A DNA stretch of 52,461 nt from Cyclobacteriaceae bacterium (lineage in GTDB: Bacteria > Bacteroidota > Bacteroidia > Cytophagales > Cyclobacteriaceae): the NCBI GenBank assembly GCA_947458585.1, contig CANGYY010000018.1:1-52461 (forward strand), given 5' to 3'. Numbering within the stretch: position 1 is the stretch's first letter; each line of letters begins with the position of its first letter. This document shows positions 7,365-17,604 of this stretch, one piece after another. The notes beneath the pieces are model-generated. The model was given only the letters and a program-made list of their open reading frames with translations. It searched no databases and was not told where the DNA came from. Both the position numbers and the translations under genes were made by a program.

Positions 7365-8789
7365 TTACTTTCTGTAGTCCAAAGGAGCCTCTCGATTTCC
7401 TACCAAAGCTTTGTAGGTAAATCCTTCCCCTCTTCGGGTATTGAGTTCCTGCAAGGCTTGCCCAGTAACGGATGGGTTATTGAAAATATCCATAGCTGTC
7501 AAGGTCAGGGTTTTGGCTGCCACCATCATGCCCTTTTGGCCGATGCTCATGCCGCCAGCGGCTACTGCCTGCCAAGTGTGTGCAGAAGTGCCCGGCACCC
7601 AAGTGGCCGTACCCAAGCCTACTGTCGGTACCAGCCAACTGATATCTCCCACATCCGTGGATCCTCCTCCACCTTCTTCACTAACCACAAATGGCGCGAT
7701 TTTAGTTGCGTCAGCAGGGCTTGCTTTCACTCCTTCAGGGTAGGTTTTGATGATTTCTTCGGCAAATTTACGTTCCTCCTCGTTGTAGGTGACACCGCCG
7801 ATTTTTTCTAAGTTTTTATGCATGATGCGTGCCAAGGTCTCGTTGGGCAACAGATTGTACACTCCATTGATCACCTCGTACTCCATGCGCGTTTGCGTTC
7901 CCAAAGCTGCGCCTTCGGCTGCTTTGACCATGCGATCAAAAATCTGCTGCACGACTAAGGCATCTGGATGACGCACGTAGTGGTAGGATTCAGCAAATGC
8001 CGGTACCACGTTAGGTGCTTCTCCACCTCTAGTGATCACGTAGTGCATGCGGGTTTGCATGGGCACGTGCTCACGCATTAAATTTACCATAAAGTTCATC
8101 GCCTCTACCGCATCCAAGGCAGACTTGCCTCGCTCTGGGGCTGCTGCTGCATGGGAGGCTTCTCCATAAAACCGGAATTTGGTGGAGATATTCGCTAGCG
8201 AGGAAGTGGCTCCAGCTGCATTTTGGGAGCTTGGGTGCCAGTGAAGCATGGCGTCCACATCTTGGATCAATCCAGCACGGGCCATGTATACCTTGCCTCC
8301 ACCTCCTTCTTCGGCTGGAGTTCCGTACACCCGCACGGTGCCTTTAATCTTATTGGCTTTCATCCAATCCATCACGGAGATCCCTGCCGCTACGGATGCG
8401 GCTCCAAACAGGTGGTGTCCACAGGCATGACCTGCTCCACCCACCACTACGGGCTTGCGGAAAGCTACTGCCTCTTGGGACACTCCAGGGAGTGCATCAA
8501 ATTCAGCCATGATTCCGATCACTGGTTTGCCCGATCCATACTCCGCCACAAAGGCCGTAGGGATATTTGCTACGCCAGCGGTCACTTTAAATCCTGCATC
8601 GGAGAGCGTTTTTTGAAGCAATTGAGAGGAGTTTTTTTCGAGATAGCCCAGTTCTGGATTGCTCCAAATTTGGCGGGCCAAGTCTCCATAGAAATCTGCC
8701 TTTGCATCCAACTTGGAAAGGATTTCCTTTTCTTGTGCGAAGACGCTGAATACAGGAAAGAGGAAAATGAATACGAATAGTTTTTTCAT
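7365..8789 (-). CDS. Secreted M20-family amidohydrolase (AbgB-like)
   Basis: A 474-residue metallo-amidohydrolase with a signal peptide (MKKLFVFIFLFPVFSVFAQ). Metal and catalytic segments are visible: GGAGHACGHHLFG, TPAEEGGGGK and, near the C-terminus, GTSAHTWQ. Sequence and length fit the p-aminobenzoyl-glutamate hydrolase B-type branch of M20, which removes acyl or amino groups from amide-linked substrates; the real substrate here is unknown. Export to the periplasm is expected. It is a single gene bounded by a strong terminator on its 3' side. Confidence 0.85.
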   Translation of the reverse strand: MKKLFVFIFLFPVFSVFAQEKEILSKLDAKADFYGDLARQIWSNPELGYLEKNSSQLLQKTLSDAGFKVTAGVANIPTAFVAEYGSGKPVIGIMAEFDALPGVSQEAVAFRKPVVVGGAGHACGHHLFGAASVAAGISVMDWMKANKIKGTVRVYGTPAEEGGGGKVYMARAGLIQDVDAMLHWHPSSQNAAGATSSLANISTKFRFYGEASHAAAAPERGKSALDAVEAMNFMVNLMREHVPMQTRMHYVITRGGEAPNVVPAFAESYHYVRHPDALVVQQIFDRMVKAAEGAALGTQTRMEYEVINGVYNLLPNETLARIMHKNLEKIGGVTYNEEERKFAEEIIKTYPEGVKASPADATKIAPFVVSEEGGGGSTDVGDISWLVPTVGLGTATWVPGTSAHTWQAVAAGGMSIGQKGMMVAAKTLTLTAMDIFNNPSVTGQALQELNTRRGEGFTYKALVGNREAPLDYRK

Positions 8790-8998
8790 AGATCTAATCT
8801 TAAAGGCATGAAAATAGAAATAGTTTTCTTCAATAGGTAATTTTTGTGACTAACGGACTGAGCCAACTTCCGAAAAGCCTTTTTGAAGTTATCTGAAATC
8901 CACTTGATCCTAAGACCAAGAAGGAACTAGTGAAACTTGTATCCCATTGCTGATAATTTCAGGTGAACGCTTAACTTTCATCCAGTTTGCTTCACCCC

Positions 8999-11080
8999 AT
9001 GAAAAACACAACCTTCCTTTTCTTGATTGGGATCTTCCTAATCTCCTGCCAACGAGTTCACCAGCATTCGGGGTGGAATACAAAAAACGTTCAAATCGCT
9101 CGCGATGAATTTGGTGTTCCCCATATTTTTGGGCAATCCGATGCGGATGCAGCTTACGGACTCGCTTGGGCCCATTCGGAGGATGACTTTGAAACCATCC
9201 AAAAAACAGTGCTTGCCGGAAAAGGTCTGGCCGGTCGGGTTTTTGGAGAAGAAGGCGCTGCTATTGATTTTTTTGTACACCTCTTGGATACCAAAGAAAT
9301 TGCTAAAACCAAGTACGAATCGGGTTTTTCCCCAGAATTCAAAAAAGTATTGGAAGGCTATGCTGCGGGCTTGAATGACTATGCTTTTCACCACCCGGAG
9401 GAACTGCTCTATGCACCTGCATTTCCCATTACCCCTCAAGAAATCAGTTCCGCCTACATTCTTTCCTTGGCGCAAATGGCGGGAGCGGATCGGGCTGTTC
9501 AAGCGATTTTTAACGGTACAGTCCCCAAAATCGCCGAAGACTCCCTCCCCAAAGGCTCCAATGCCATTGCGATCCACCCCTCACGGACCGATTCTGGAGA
9601 GGCATTTTTGGCGATCAATTCCCACCAACCCCTGGAAGGCCCCGTGGCCTGGTATGAGGCACACATCCATTCGGAAGAAGGATGGAATGCCCTTGGAGGA
9701 CTTTTTCCCGGAGGGGCCATGATCTTCCATGGAGTCAACGAGCACTTGGGCTGGGCCCATACGGTCAACTCCCCCGACTTGCTGGACCTGTACCAACTCG
9801 AGTTAGATCCCGAGGATCCTTCCCGCTACCAGGTAGATGGGGAATGGCTGACGCTGGAAGAAAAAACAGTCTGGCTGAAAGTTAAACTCTGGGACTGGAT
9901 CACCATCCCTGTTCCACAAACCGTCTGGAAATCCATCTATGGCCCTACGCTGGTTACTGAAAAGGGCACATTCGCCATCCGAATGGGCGCTTTGGATCGA
10001 ATTGGGGCACCGGAACAGTGGTGGCGCATGAACAAGGCCAGCAACTTCCAAGAATGGAAGTCTGCTATGTCCACCTTACAGCTTCCCAACTTCAATACGG
10101 TCTATGCCGACCGCTACGACACCATCTATTACGTGAGCAATGCCCTGCTGCCCAACCGCGTGCCCGGAATAGACCATAGCGAAACGGTGCCCGGAAATCG
10201 TGCAGCTGTGGCATGGAAGGACTACCATTCCTATGAGGAACTCCCGCAGCAGCTCAACCCTGCCACGGGCTATCTTTACAATACCAACCATTCTCCATTT
10301 AAGGCAGGAGCACTTGCCGACACCCTTTTGGCCGATGCTCATCCCCAGGAAATGGGTTTCGACTTGCGTGACAACAATCGATCCGTACGCTTTCGGGAGT
10401 TGATGCCTGAAGAAGGAAAAATTTCTTGGCAGCAATTCAATCAAATCAAGTTTGACCAAACGCTTCCCAAGGACTTGGCTTTCCGGACCAATTTACAATC
10501 CCTTTTTACCCTAAATCCGAATACGTATCCGAACCTCAAGGCACAAATCAACACCTTGGCCACTTGGAATAAGGAAGCTGATGTCAAGAGTGAAGGAGCA
10601 GCACTTTTTGCCTTCGTTTACTACTACTGGTGGGACGAGTTTACCAAGACGGGAAGATCCATTGATACGGTGATTTCAGAAAAAGAAGCGGTTCAAAGTT
10701 TGCAGGCTGCCAAAACCCACTTCCAAACCCACTTTGGAAAAGAGCTGGTGCAACTTGGGGAATACCAGAAGCTCGTACGGGGAGACAAAGTCCTTCCGCT
10801 GTGGGGCATCGACGATGTATTGACCACCATCCGTTCTACGGCTTGGGAAAAAGGAATGCGAAAGGCTGCACAGGGAGAATCCTACATATTGATGGCCCGC
10901 TTTGGAAAAGGACTTCCTGTATTGGAAAGCATCAACGTGTATGGAGCGAGCAACCGCCCCGATTCCCCACACTATGCCGATCAAATGGAACGCTTTGTAG
11001 CAAGGGAACTCAAACCGATGACCCTGGACAAGAAAACAGTGCTTCAAAACGCGAAACGAGTCTATCACCCTGGGGACTAG
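8999..11080 (+). CDS. Penicillin acylase family lipoprotein (Ntn hydrolase)
   Basis: A 693-residue member of the penicillin amidase/acyl-homoserine-lactone acylase family. The ATG at 8999 gives a lipoprotein signal MKNTTFLFLIGIFLISC with Cys17. The precursor should self-cleave before Ser187 (LPKGSNAIAI), making an alpha chain of about 170 residues and a beta chain with Ser187 as the N-terminal nucleophile; downstream INSHQPL and HGVNEHLGWAHTVNSPD match conserved family segments. Membrane-anchored members hydrolyse amides such as acyl-homoserine lactones or beta-lactam side chains; the substrate cannot be read from sequence. Confidence 0.88.
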   Translation: MKNTTFLFLIGIFLISCQRVHQHSGWNTKNVQIARDEFGVPHIFGQSDADAAYGLAWAHSEDDFETIQKTVLAGKGLAGRVFGEEGAAIDFFVHLLDTKEIAKTKYESGFSPEFKKVLEGYAAGLNDYAFHHPEELLYAPAFPITPQEISSAYILSLAQMAGADRAVQAIFNGTVPKIAEDSLPKGSNAIAIHPSRTDSGEAFLAINSHQPLEGPVAWYEAHIHSEEGWNALGGLFPGGAMIFHGVNEHLGWAHTVNSPDLLDLYQLELDPEDPSRYQVDGEWLTLEEKTVWLKVKLWDWITIPVPQTVWKSIYGPTLVTEKGTFAIRMGALDRIGAPEQWWRMNKASNFQEWKSAMSTLQLPNFNTVYADRYDTIYYVSNALLPNRVPGIDHSETVPGNRAAVAWKDYHSYEELPQQLNPATGYLYNTNHSPFKAGALADTLLADAHPQEMGFDLRDNNRSVRFRELMPEEGKISWQQFNQIKFDQTLPKDLAFRTNLQSLFTLNPNTYPNLKAQINTLATWNKEADVKSEGAALFAFVYYYWWDEFTKTGRSIDTVISEKEAVQSLQAAKTHFQTHFGKELVQLGEYQKLVRGDKVLPLWGIDDVLTTIRSTAWEKGMRKAAQGESYILMARFGKGLPVLESINVYGASNRPDSPHYADQMERFVARELKPMTLDKKTVLQNAKRVYHPGD

Positions 11081-11123
11081 GAATAGTACACGAGTGACTC
11101 CTAAACCATTCTTCCAAAATCGA

Positions 11124-11154
11124 TTTGCAAAAAAGGGTGCTTTTCGTAAATTCA
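11124..11154 (+). promoter_or_regulatory. Candidate promoter of the Gfo/Idh gene
   Basis: TTTG (11124-11127), then 19 bp, then TAAATTCA (11147-11154), 27 bp before ATG 11182. It resembles the Bacteroidota -33/-7 pair TTTG/TAnnTTTG, with the last bases of the -7 box imperfect. Confidence 0.35.
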
Positions 11155-11181
11155 GAGGTACCAATTTAAAGGACACCTACT

Positions 11182-12549
11182 ATGAACGAATTGAATCGGA
11201 GAGAATTCCTCAAAGGCTCTAGCGCCCTACTGACCTTGGCAAGTTTTGGCTTGTTGGGAATGGATTTTAACACCAAGTCAGGCCCCTTGAAGGTAGCCTT
11301 GATTGGCGCAGGTTGGTATGGGAAATCCGATCTATTTCGATTGATTCAGGTAGCCGATGTGGAGGTAGTAGCCCTTTGTGATGTAGACAAAAAAATGTTG
11401 ACTGCAGCTGGAGAATTGGTGGGACAGCGACAAAAATCAAAGAAAGTACCCGAATTGTTTGAGGATTACCGAGAGCTACTCCAAAGCCATGCCTGCGATT
11501 TGGTGTTGATCGGTTCACCTGACCACTGGCATGCCTTGCAGGCCATTGAAGCGATGAAGTCAGGCGCACACGTTTACCTCCAAAAGCCGATTTCTGTAGA
11601 CGTGATTGAAGGCGAGGCCATCGTAGCCGCTGCACGCAAATACAAGCGTAAATGCCAAATAGGCACTCAGCGCAAAAGCACCCCACACCTCATTGAAGCC
11701 AAAAAACGGGTGATAGATAGTGGCTTGCTTGGCAAAATCAGCCACGCAGAGGTTTGCTGCTATTACCACATGCGTGCCAATGGAAATCCTCCAGAGGAGG
11801 CTGTTCCTGACTTTTTCAATTACGACTTATGGACAGGTCCAGCTCCGCTACGGCCTTACGATGGACTGCCGCATACCCGATGGTGGAGAACCTTCATGGA
11901 ATATGGCAATGGCATCCCAGGCGACATGTGCGTACACATGCTGGACACGGTACGCTGGATGCTCAAGCTAGGCTGGCCAACTCAAATCACCGCTACTGGC
12001 GGCATCTATGTGCAGAAAGAAGGGAAGTCCAACATTGCGGATACCCAAACTGCTGTCTTTGATTTTCCGGAACTGCAGGTAGTCTGGCAGCACCGCACTT
12101 GGGGCAATGCCCCCGATCCGGAGTATCCTTGGGCATTCAAGATTTATGGAGAAAAGGGGATGCTTGCAGGAAGTACGATGAAGGCTGACTTTTATCCTAC
12201 GGATGCAAAAGCGGAGAAAATCCACTTTGACTGTGTCTTTGAACGGGAAGAATATCCCGAAGACCTGACCGAAGATCGAATTGAACTCAATGCTGCTCCT
12301 GCCACTCGCCTTCACATGAAAGACTGGCTGGCCTCTATTGACAAAGACAGCTTGCCAATCGCCGATGTGGAGGAAGGGCATATTTCCACAGCATCCTGCA
12401 TTTTGGCGAATATCTCCATGGAACTTGGAGGCAGACCGTTGAAATATGATTCGAAAACAAGGACCGTTTTAAATGATCCTGAGGCCACTACCAAATTGCG
12501 ACGGCCCTACCGAGGTACTTGGAAACACCCAGAGCCCGATACGATTTAA
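11182..12549 (+). CDS. Gfo/Idh/MocA family oxidoreductase with Tat signal
   Basis: A 455-residue NAD(P)-type sugar oxidoreductase. The N-terminus MNELNRREFLKGSSALLTLA is a twin-arginine leader, so the folded, cofactor-loaded enzyme is exported. The Rossmann segment VALIGAGWYGKSDL follows; HVYLQKPISVD carries the family Lys of the EKP-type motif. The C-terminal half has GDMCVHMLDTVRWML, typical of the substrate domain. Exported Gfo/Idh proteins in this phylum often work in glycoside processing, in line with the sugar dehydrogenase cluster nearby, but substrate and cofactor are not determined. Confidence 0.85.
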   Translation: MNELNRREFLKGSSALLTLASFGLLGMDFNTKSGPLKVALIGAGWYGKSDLFRLIQVADVEVVALCDVDKKMLTAAGELVGQRQKSKKVPELFEDYRELLQSHACDLVLIGSPDHWHALQAIEAMKSGAHVYLQKPISVDVIEGEAIVAAARKYKRKCQIGTQRKSTPHLIEAKKRVIDSGLLGKISHAEVCCYYHMRANGNPPEEAVPDFFNYDLWTGPAPLRPYDGLPHTRWWRTFMEYGNGIPGDMCVHMLDTVRWMLKLGWPTQITATGGIYVQKEGKSNIADTQTAVFDFPELQVVWQHRTWGNAPDPEYPWAFKIYGEKGMLAGSTMKADFYPTDAKAEKIHFDCVFEREEYPEDLTEDRIELNAAPATRLHMKDWLASIDKDSLPIADVEEGHISTASCILANISMELGGRPLKYDSKTRTVLNDPEATTKLRRPYRGTWKHPEPDTI

Positions 12550-12592
12550 ACTACCGGCTTAGGGTTTGGGATTTTATATCCTTACCAAATCT

Positions 12593-13069
12593 TCACTTAT
12601 CGAAGAAAATGATTGGAACAGTGATGATTGGAAAGTAGCGTCGAAGTCGAAGTCCTGGATGCGGTTTACCTTCGAAGTAATCTACTAGGTTATTCATTTG
12701 GTCTACGGTAGTTGCTTCAATCTTGACTTGAACCAAGCCTTCGCGAATCATGTCTACTTCTTGGGCAGCCACATAAGAAAGGTCAATTACTCGTTTGGAG
12801 CTGGCTGGCAAACGATCATTTACACGCACGAGAACTTCCTTGCCGTTTTTTTGATTAATTACGCGCAACATCGTACCAAAAGGTAGGAGTTTGTGGGCAG
12901 CGGTAAGACTATCCAAATGAAATACCTCCCCGCTGGCAGTTCGTCTCCCTTGGAATTTGGTCGCATAATAGCTGGCCGTACCCTCTTGTATAAAAAGAGA
13001 CACCCCCTGTGCAACCAAAAGGAGGGGCGAAAAAAGGAATACAAAAAGAGCTATTAACTTAAATTTCAC
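12593..13069 (-). CDS. rlpA: RlpA-like double-psi beta-barrel protein, secreted
   Basis: A GTG start at 13069 gives 158 residues with signal peptide VKFKLIALFVFLFSPLLLVAQ. The RlpA core is present: GTASYYATKFQGRRTASGEVF, then HKLLPFGTMLRV, VRVNDRLP and RVIDLSYVAAQ, including the conserved Asp of the lytic-transglycosylase-type active site. There is no C-terminal SPOR domain, unlike Gram-negative septal RlpA. An upstream TTG (13114) would put non-hydrophobic residues ahead of the signal, so it was not chosen. Role: probably cell-wall remodelling in the periplasm. It diverges from sbcD. Confidence 0.8.
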   Translation of the reverse strand: MKFKLIALFVFLFSPLLLVAQGVSLFIQEGTASYYATKFQGRRTASGEVFHLDSLTAAHKLLPFGTMLRVINQKNGKEVLVRVNDRLPASSKRVIDLSYVAAQEVDMIREGLVQVKIEATTVDQMNNLVDYFEGKPHPGLRLRRYFPIITVPIIFFDK

Positions 13070-13258
13070 GACCGAATCTACAATTTCCCTCCCACTTCCC
13101 AATAAAGGTGCCAATTTCTGTCAAAGTCATTCCATCTGCTTGTAGGGCATCCTACCTTCTTCTATCTTAGGGAGAATTAAATTGTTTTGACTTAAGGAAG
13201 CCGGCTTTCACCGACCGACTCCACCCTTAAATTTTAGGTTAGACTAAGCACCATCCGA

Positions 13259-14494
13259 ATGCTAAAAATCTTACATACTGCTGACTGGCACTTGGGCAAA
13301 CGACTCCAAGAGTACACCAGAATAGCCGAACAAAAATTAGTACTAGATGAAATCTGCCAAGTGGCAGACCAAGAAGAGGTGGATCTCGTGCTTTTGGCTG
13401 GAGATATTTTTGATGCCTTTAACCCCAGTCACGAATCGGTTGAACTCCTGTATAAAACCCTTCGAAAACTATCCAAAAATGGAAGTCGTCCCGTCATAGC
13501 GATTTCGGGCAACCATGACAGCATCCAGTTTGTGGAAGCACCAGATCCTTTGGCTAGAGAATTAGGGATTCTTTTTTACAGCCGACACGACAACATCATT
13601 TCTTGCGGCGCCTTGGAGGGAGGTCTCGAAATCACCAAATCGGATGCTGGATTTGTAGAACTCAAACTTCCCCAGTACGAGTTCCCGATTCGAATCCTGC
13701 TGGCTCCTTATGCCAATGAAGTGAGCCTTCGCACCTATTTGGGTGAAGAGAATCGAGAAGGGGCTTTCCGAGATTTACTAGCACAGAACTGGCAGAAGCT
13801 TGCAGACAACTATTGTGACGATAAAGGCGTCAACTTGTTTATGGGGCACTTCTTTTTTGTGAAAGAAGGAAGCAGCATCCCCCCAGATTCAGAACCTGAA
13901 TCCGAGCGGCCCATTTTACATGTGGGAGGTTCGCAATCTTTATTTACCCAACAACTTCCTCGTCAAATTCAATATGCCGCATTGGGTCACTTGCACCGCT
14001 ACCAAACAGTGAGTAAGACCCCATGTCCTGTGGTGTATTCGAGTTCCCCTCTAGCCTATTCCTTCTCTGAAGCAGATCAAGAAAAAAACGTAGTGCTCAT
14101 CCACGCGCAACCCGGGCAAGCGGTACAGTACAAGCCGATCGCTCTAAAGCAAGGCAGACCGCTTTATCGGGTAAGTTTTGACAACCTTCCAGACACCCTG
14201 GCCTGGTTGGAGGCGCATCCCTTCTGCTTTGTGGAGATCAGCTACTTGACCGATGAGTCCATTGATGCCGCTACGCGAAAAGCCATCTTGAAGGCGCATG
14301 ATGGGATTGTCAACCTAATTCCTCTTCTTAATCATGGGGCTGGGCAGACACAGGATGAACTGCGAGCAGAAGATTTGAGTCGAGATATGGAATCGCTTTT
14401 TCGCCTTTTTTATACCAGCGAAAAGGGGCAGGAACCCAACGCGGATCTGGTAGCCTTATTTAAAGAAGTGCTAAGCAAAACTACTGCCTCATGA
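13259..14494 (+). CDS. sbcD: Exonuclease SbcCD, nuclease subunit D
   Basis: A 411-residue Mre11-type phosphoesterase. The metal-site motifs are in order: HTADWHLGKR, LAGDIFDAF, ISGNHDS, MGHFF and LGHLHRYQ. It forms a complex with SbcC to cut hairpins and double-strand DNA ends in repair. The gene ends in a four-base ATGA overlap with sbcC, so the two subunits are translationally coupled. Length fits the bacterial family. Confidence 0.96.
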   Translation: MLKILHTADWHLGKRLQEYTRIAEQKLVLDEICQVADQEEVDLVLLAGDIFDAFNPSHESVELLYKTLRKLSKNGSRPVIAISGNHDSIQFVEAPDPLARELGILFYSRHDNIISCGALEGGLEITKSDAGFVELKLPQYEFPIRILLAPYANEVSLRTYLGEENREGAFRDLLAQNWQKLADNYCDDKGVNLFMGHFFFVKEGSSIPPDSEPESERPILHVGGSQSLFTQQLPRQIQYAALGHLHRYQTVSKTPCPVVYSSSPLAYSFSEADQEKNVVLIHAQPGQAVQYKPIALKQGRPLYRVSFDNLPDTLAWLEAHPFCFVEISYLTDESIDAATRKAILKAHDGIVNLIPLLNHGAGQTQDELRAEDLSRDMESLFRLFYTSEKGQEPNADLVALFKEVLSKTTAS

Positions 14495-17400
14495 TTCCTA
14501 TTCGACTGGAAATAGAAGGGTTGTATTCCTACCGGGAAAAACAAGTCATTGAATTTGAAACCTTGACTGCTGCTGGCCTGTTTGGGATTTTTGGAGCAGT
14601 TGGAAGTGGAAAGTCTGCCATTTTAGAAGGCATTCTAATTGCACTTTATGGCAATCCTGAGCGGGTATCCAACTCCGGGGAAAGAGGCAGCATGATCAAT
14701 TTGCAGCATCCCCAGGTCTTACTCAATTTTACATTTAAGTCAGGGCCAAATAACCGTAGCACCTACCTTGCGCGCTACAGCGTCAAGCGCAACAAGAAAG
14801 ACCCAGAAAAAATTGAAACTGCCTCGCACAGTTTTTATGAGCAGGTCAACAACGAATGGGTCGCCGTAGAAAAACATGCTGCGGAACTGATCGGCATGAG
14901 CCGCGAAAATTTCAAACAAACCATCATCATCCCTCAAGGAAAATTTAGGGAGTTTATCGATCAGAAGCCTACCGAGCGGGCCCAGATGATGCAAGATCTA
15001 TTTGGATTGGATCGATTTGACCTTTCGGCACAAACAAGCAGCTTAGTCAAGCAAGTTCGTGAGGAGAAGATCCGATTTGAAACCCTACTCAATGGTTTAG
15101 CGGATATTTCGGCAGAAGGGCTTCAGTCCAAGCAGGATGAATTTAGTACGCTAAGTGAAGAGCACCTTCGGTATGGACAAATTCTAGCCAAACAACTTGG
15201 GGAATTGAATAAAATGGAGGGAGTTCGTAAATCCTTCCTTGAGTTGCAAAAATTAACACAGGATCAAGCAGCTCTCGGTTCGAAACTTCCAGAAATGGAA
15301 GAAAAAAAGAAGCTCTACCGAAATTTTTTGAATGCCAAAACCTACCTCAGGCCCATCTGGGACCGCATCGTAGACTTAGAGAAAGATTTAGAAAAATACC
15401 AAGTGAGCCTTTCTGAATGCATTCGTCTCAAGCAGTCCTTCGAAGAGGAACTGGAGACCCTCGTCGCAGATGAAAAGAAATTTCGTAAAACCAATGAGCT
15501 ACGACCCCTGCGAGAAGGCAAAATTCGTGACCTCCGAAAAGTCTTGGAAATTCAAGACTTAAGGAGCAAACAAGCGCTTATCCAACAAGAATTGGATAAC
15601 TTACTTCCAGTTCATGAACAATCCACTAAAGAAATTCAATCCCTAGAAAAAGAGATTGAAAAGTTAGAATCCCAACGAGCGCAACTTCCAAATACTGATC
15701 CTAGGCTGCTAATTGACCTGAAAACAAGCCTGAATCAACTTCAAGAAATCAAAAAACGAAAAGGGGAAGTAGCACAATCCCTGCAAGAAGCGGTAAGTCT
15801 CTTGACAAGTAGTACTACACAAGTAGCTTCGTTCACTAGTCGACTACCCAAAGGGGTAAAGAGCCTAGCCGATTGGCTAGAACTTCAAAAAACGGAAGTC
15901 AAAAAAATCGAAGGCCTTCGGGAAGGCTTGATCCGAAACCAAGGATTAGCCACGCATGCACACCTCCTGGAAAATGGAATGCCTTGTCCCTTGTGTGGAG
16001 CCAGTGAACACCCGAATCCACTTCAAGTTGGAGAGGCAGCGAATGCACTTGCACAAGCAGAAAGAGACTTGAAACAAGCGAATCATGCCTTGGAAGAAAC
16101 TCGAGAACTCCTTCAGAAAAAAAGTCTGGAGGAGGTTCAGCAAAGTAATCTTCAAAAAAATCTAGGTCAAAAAGAACAAGAAAAAGTAGTTCTTCAAAAA
16201 CAGGAGCAAGAGATTTGGGAGCCACTTAAGGCTGTTGGCATTGGCAATCAAGAGCAACTATTGAAACGTATTGCTGATCTTGAACATGCACTTCAAACCT
16301 TAGAAAACCTCCAACTGGAACTCAATACCCTCCGGAAAAGAAGTGGTGAACTTCGGGTTGAGCGGGATGAGGCAGATCGGAAGCTGCAAGATATTCGAAT
16401 CAAGCATCAGGATTTTCTTTCGACCATTGCAAGTAAACAACAGGAAATTAAGGACCGAGACTTTTGCCTTCCCTATTTTGAAAAAGATTCCTCTACTACA
16501 TTGGAGGAAATCGCCCGAGTGGAAAAAAATATCGAAACGGCGGCTACATCCCTCTTAGGGGTACAAAAGCGTCTGCAAGAGCGCCAAATAGCACAATCCA
16601 AAAACTTAGCAGACCTCCAAAATTTTCAAACCCTAGTTCATACCACCCAGGATCGGCTAGCAAGCAGCAAGGAAGAATTTACACGAATGATGGCCAACCA
16701 CGATTTTAAGGAAAGAGATGCCCTAATTCGCCTTTTCGAGCTAGACCTAGATGCTGAAAAAATGGATGCTGAACTTCGAGCCTATGAGCAGCAGGTAGCG
16801 ACTACTCTGGCCCGCATCGAAGCATTGCAGAATGAAGAAGGATTGGCAGCCTACTCCGAAGAAAGATTCCAAGCTCTTCAGGAAGAGGTTGCGGCTGCCA
16901 AAGATCGGGAAAAAGGATTGCAGAGCCAGGTTACCCTGTTGAACCAAGAACTCCAGGATATTGCTCGCAAGATCCAGGAGAAGCAGGTGCTTACCCAAGC
17001 CTTTGAAAAACTTGAACTCCGAGAATCCAATCTGAAAGAGCTGGAACGACTTTTCTCTGGTAAGGGATTTGTTCGCTACGTGAGTTCCATTTACCTGCGG
17101 GAACTCTGCAATACGGCCAATAAGCGATTTAGGATATTGACCAAAAATAGCCTGAGCTTGGAGATCGACGATAGCAATACTTTCTGGGTGGTGGACTACC
17201 TCAATGGAGGAAAAAAGCGATTGCTGAAAACACTTTCCGGTGGACAAACTTTCCAGGCCTCGCTATGTCTTGCTTTGGCCTTGGCTGAAAAAGTAAAAGC
17301 ACTCAACCAGGCAGATCAGAGTTTCTTCTTTCTGGATGAGGGATTTGGAGCACTCGACAAAAATTCACTCCGCGTGGTCTTTGAAACACTTAAAGCTTTA

Positions 17401-17523
17401 CGCCATGAAAATCGGGTCGTGGGCATCATTAGCCACGTAGAAGAATTGCAACAAGAAGTGGGGGTCTATGCGCAAGTAGAGTTAGATGCTGAACAGGGTT
17501 CCAGCATCAGTTATTCCTTTTAA
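14491..17523 (+). CDS. sbcC: Exonuclease SbcCD, ATPase subunit C
   Basis: A 1010-residue SMC/Rad50-like ATPase. Walker A is GAVGSGKS near residue 36; two long coiled-coil arms flank a zinc hook CPLC at Cys499/Cys502; the C-terminal lobe has signature LSGGQTFQASL and Walker B FFFLDEGFGALD. It tethers DNA ends and drives the SbcD nuclease. The start overlaps the sbcD stop. A terminator follows the stop. Confidence 0.96.
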   Translation: MIPIRLEIEGLYSYREKQVIEFETLTAAGLFGIFGAVGSGKSAILEGILIALYGNPERVSNSGERGSMINLQHPQVLLNFTFKSGPNNRSTYLARYSVKRNKKDPEKIETASHSFYEQVNNEWVAVEKHAAELIGMSRENFKQTIIIPQGKFREFIDQKPTERAQMMQDLFGLDRFDLSAQTSSLVKQVREEKIRFETLLNGLADISAEGLQSKQDEFSTLSEEHLRYGQILAKQLGELNKMEGVRKSFLELQKLTQDQAALGSKLPEMEEKKKLYRNFLNAKTYLRPIWDRIVDLEKDLEKYQVSLSECIRLKQSFEEELETLVADEKKFRKTNELRPLREGKIRDLRKVLEIQDLRSKQALIQQELDNLLPVHEQSTKEIQSLEKEIEKLESQRAQLPNTDPRLLIDLKTSLNQLQEIKKRKGEVAQSLQEAVSLLTSSTTQVASFTSRLPKGVKSLADWLELQKTEVKKIEGLREGLIRNQGLATHAHLLENGMPCPLCGASEHPNPLQVGEAANALAQAERDLKQANHALEETRELLQKKSLEEVQQSNLQKNLGQKEQEKVVLQKQEQEIWEPLKAVGIGNQEQLLKRIADLEHALQTLENLQLELNTLRKRSGELRVERDEADRKLQDIRIKHQDFLSTIASKQQEIKDRDFCLPYFEKDSSTTLEEIARVEKNIETAATSLLGVQKRLQERQIAQSKNLADLQNFQTLVHTTQDRLASSKEEFTRMMANHDFKERDALIRLFELDLDAEKMDAELRAYEQQVATTLARIEALQNEEGLAAYSEERFQALQEEVAAAKDREKGLQSQVTLLNQELQDIARKIQEKQVLTQAFEKLELRESNLKELERLFSGKGFVRYVSSIYLRELCNTANKRFRILTKNSLSLEIDDSNTFWVVDYLNGGKKRLLKTLSGGQTFQASLCLALALAEKVKALNQADQSFFFLDEGFGALDKNSLRVVFETLKALRHENRVVGIISHVEELQQEVGVYAQVELDAEQGSSISYSF

Positions 17524-17571
17524 CTATTGCTAAGATTTATTTCATGGGAGCAGTGATCAGGGATTGAAACA

Positions 17572-17601
17572 AAAAAACCCCGGCCAAGACCAGGGATTTT
17601 T
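17572..17601. terminator. Bidirectional terminator between sbcC and the MhqD-like gene
   Basis: Convergent position. CCCCGG...CCAGGG arms (one mismatch) are flanked by an A-run on the left and a T-run on the right, so it can terminate transcription from either side. Confidence 0.7.
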
Positions 17602-17604
17602 GAA

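Noticed and set aside
13259..17523. SbcCD as part of a defence island
   Set aside because: Both proteins show full canonical housekeeping motifs, and no restriction, toxin or nuclease partner genes are adjacent.
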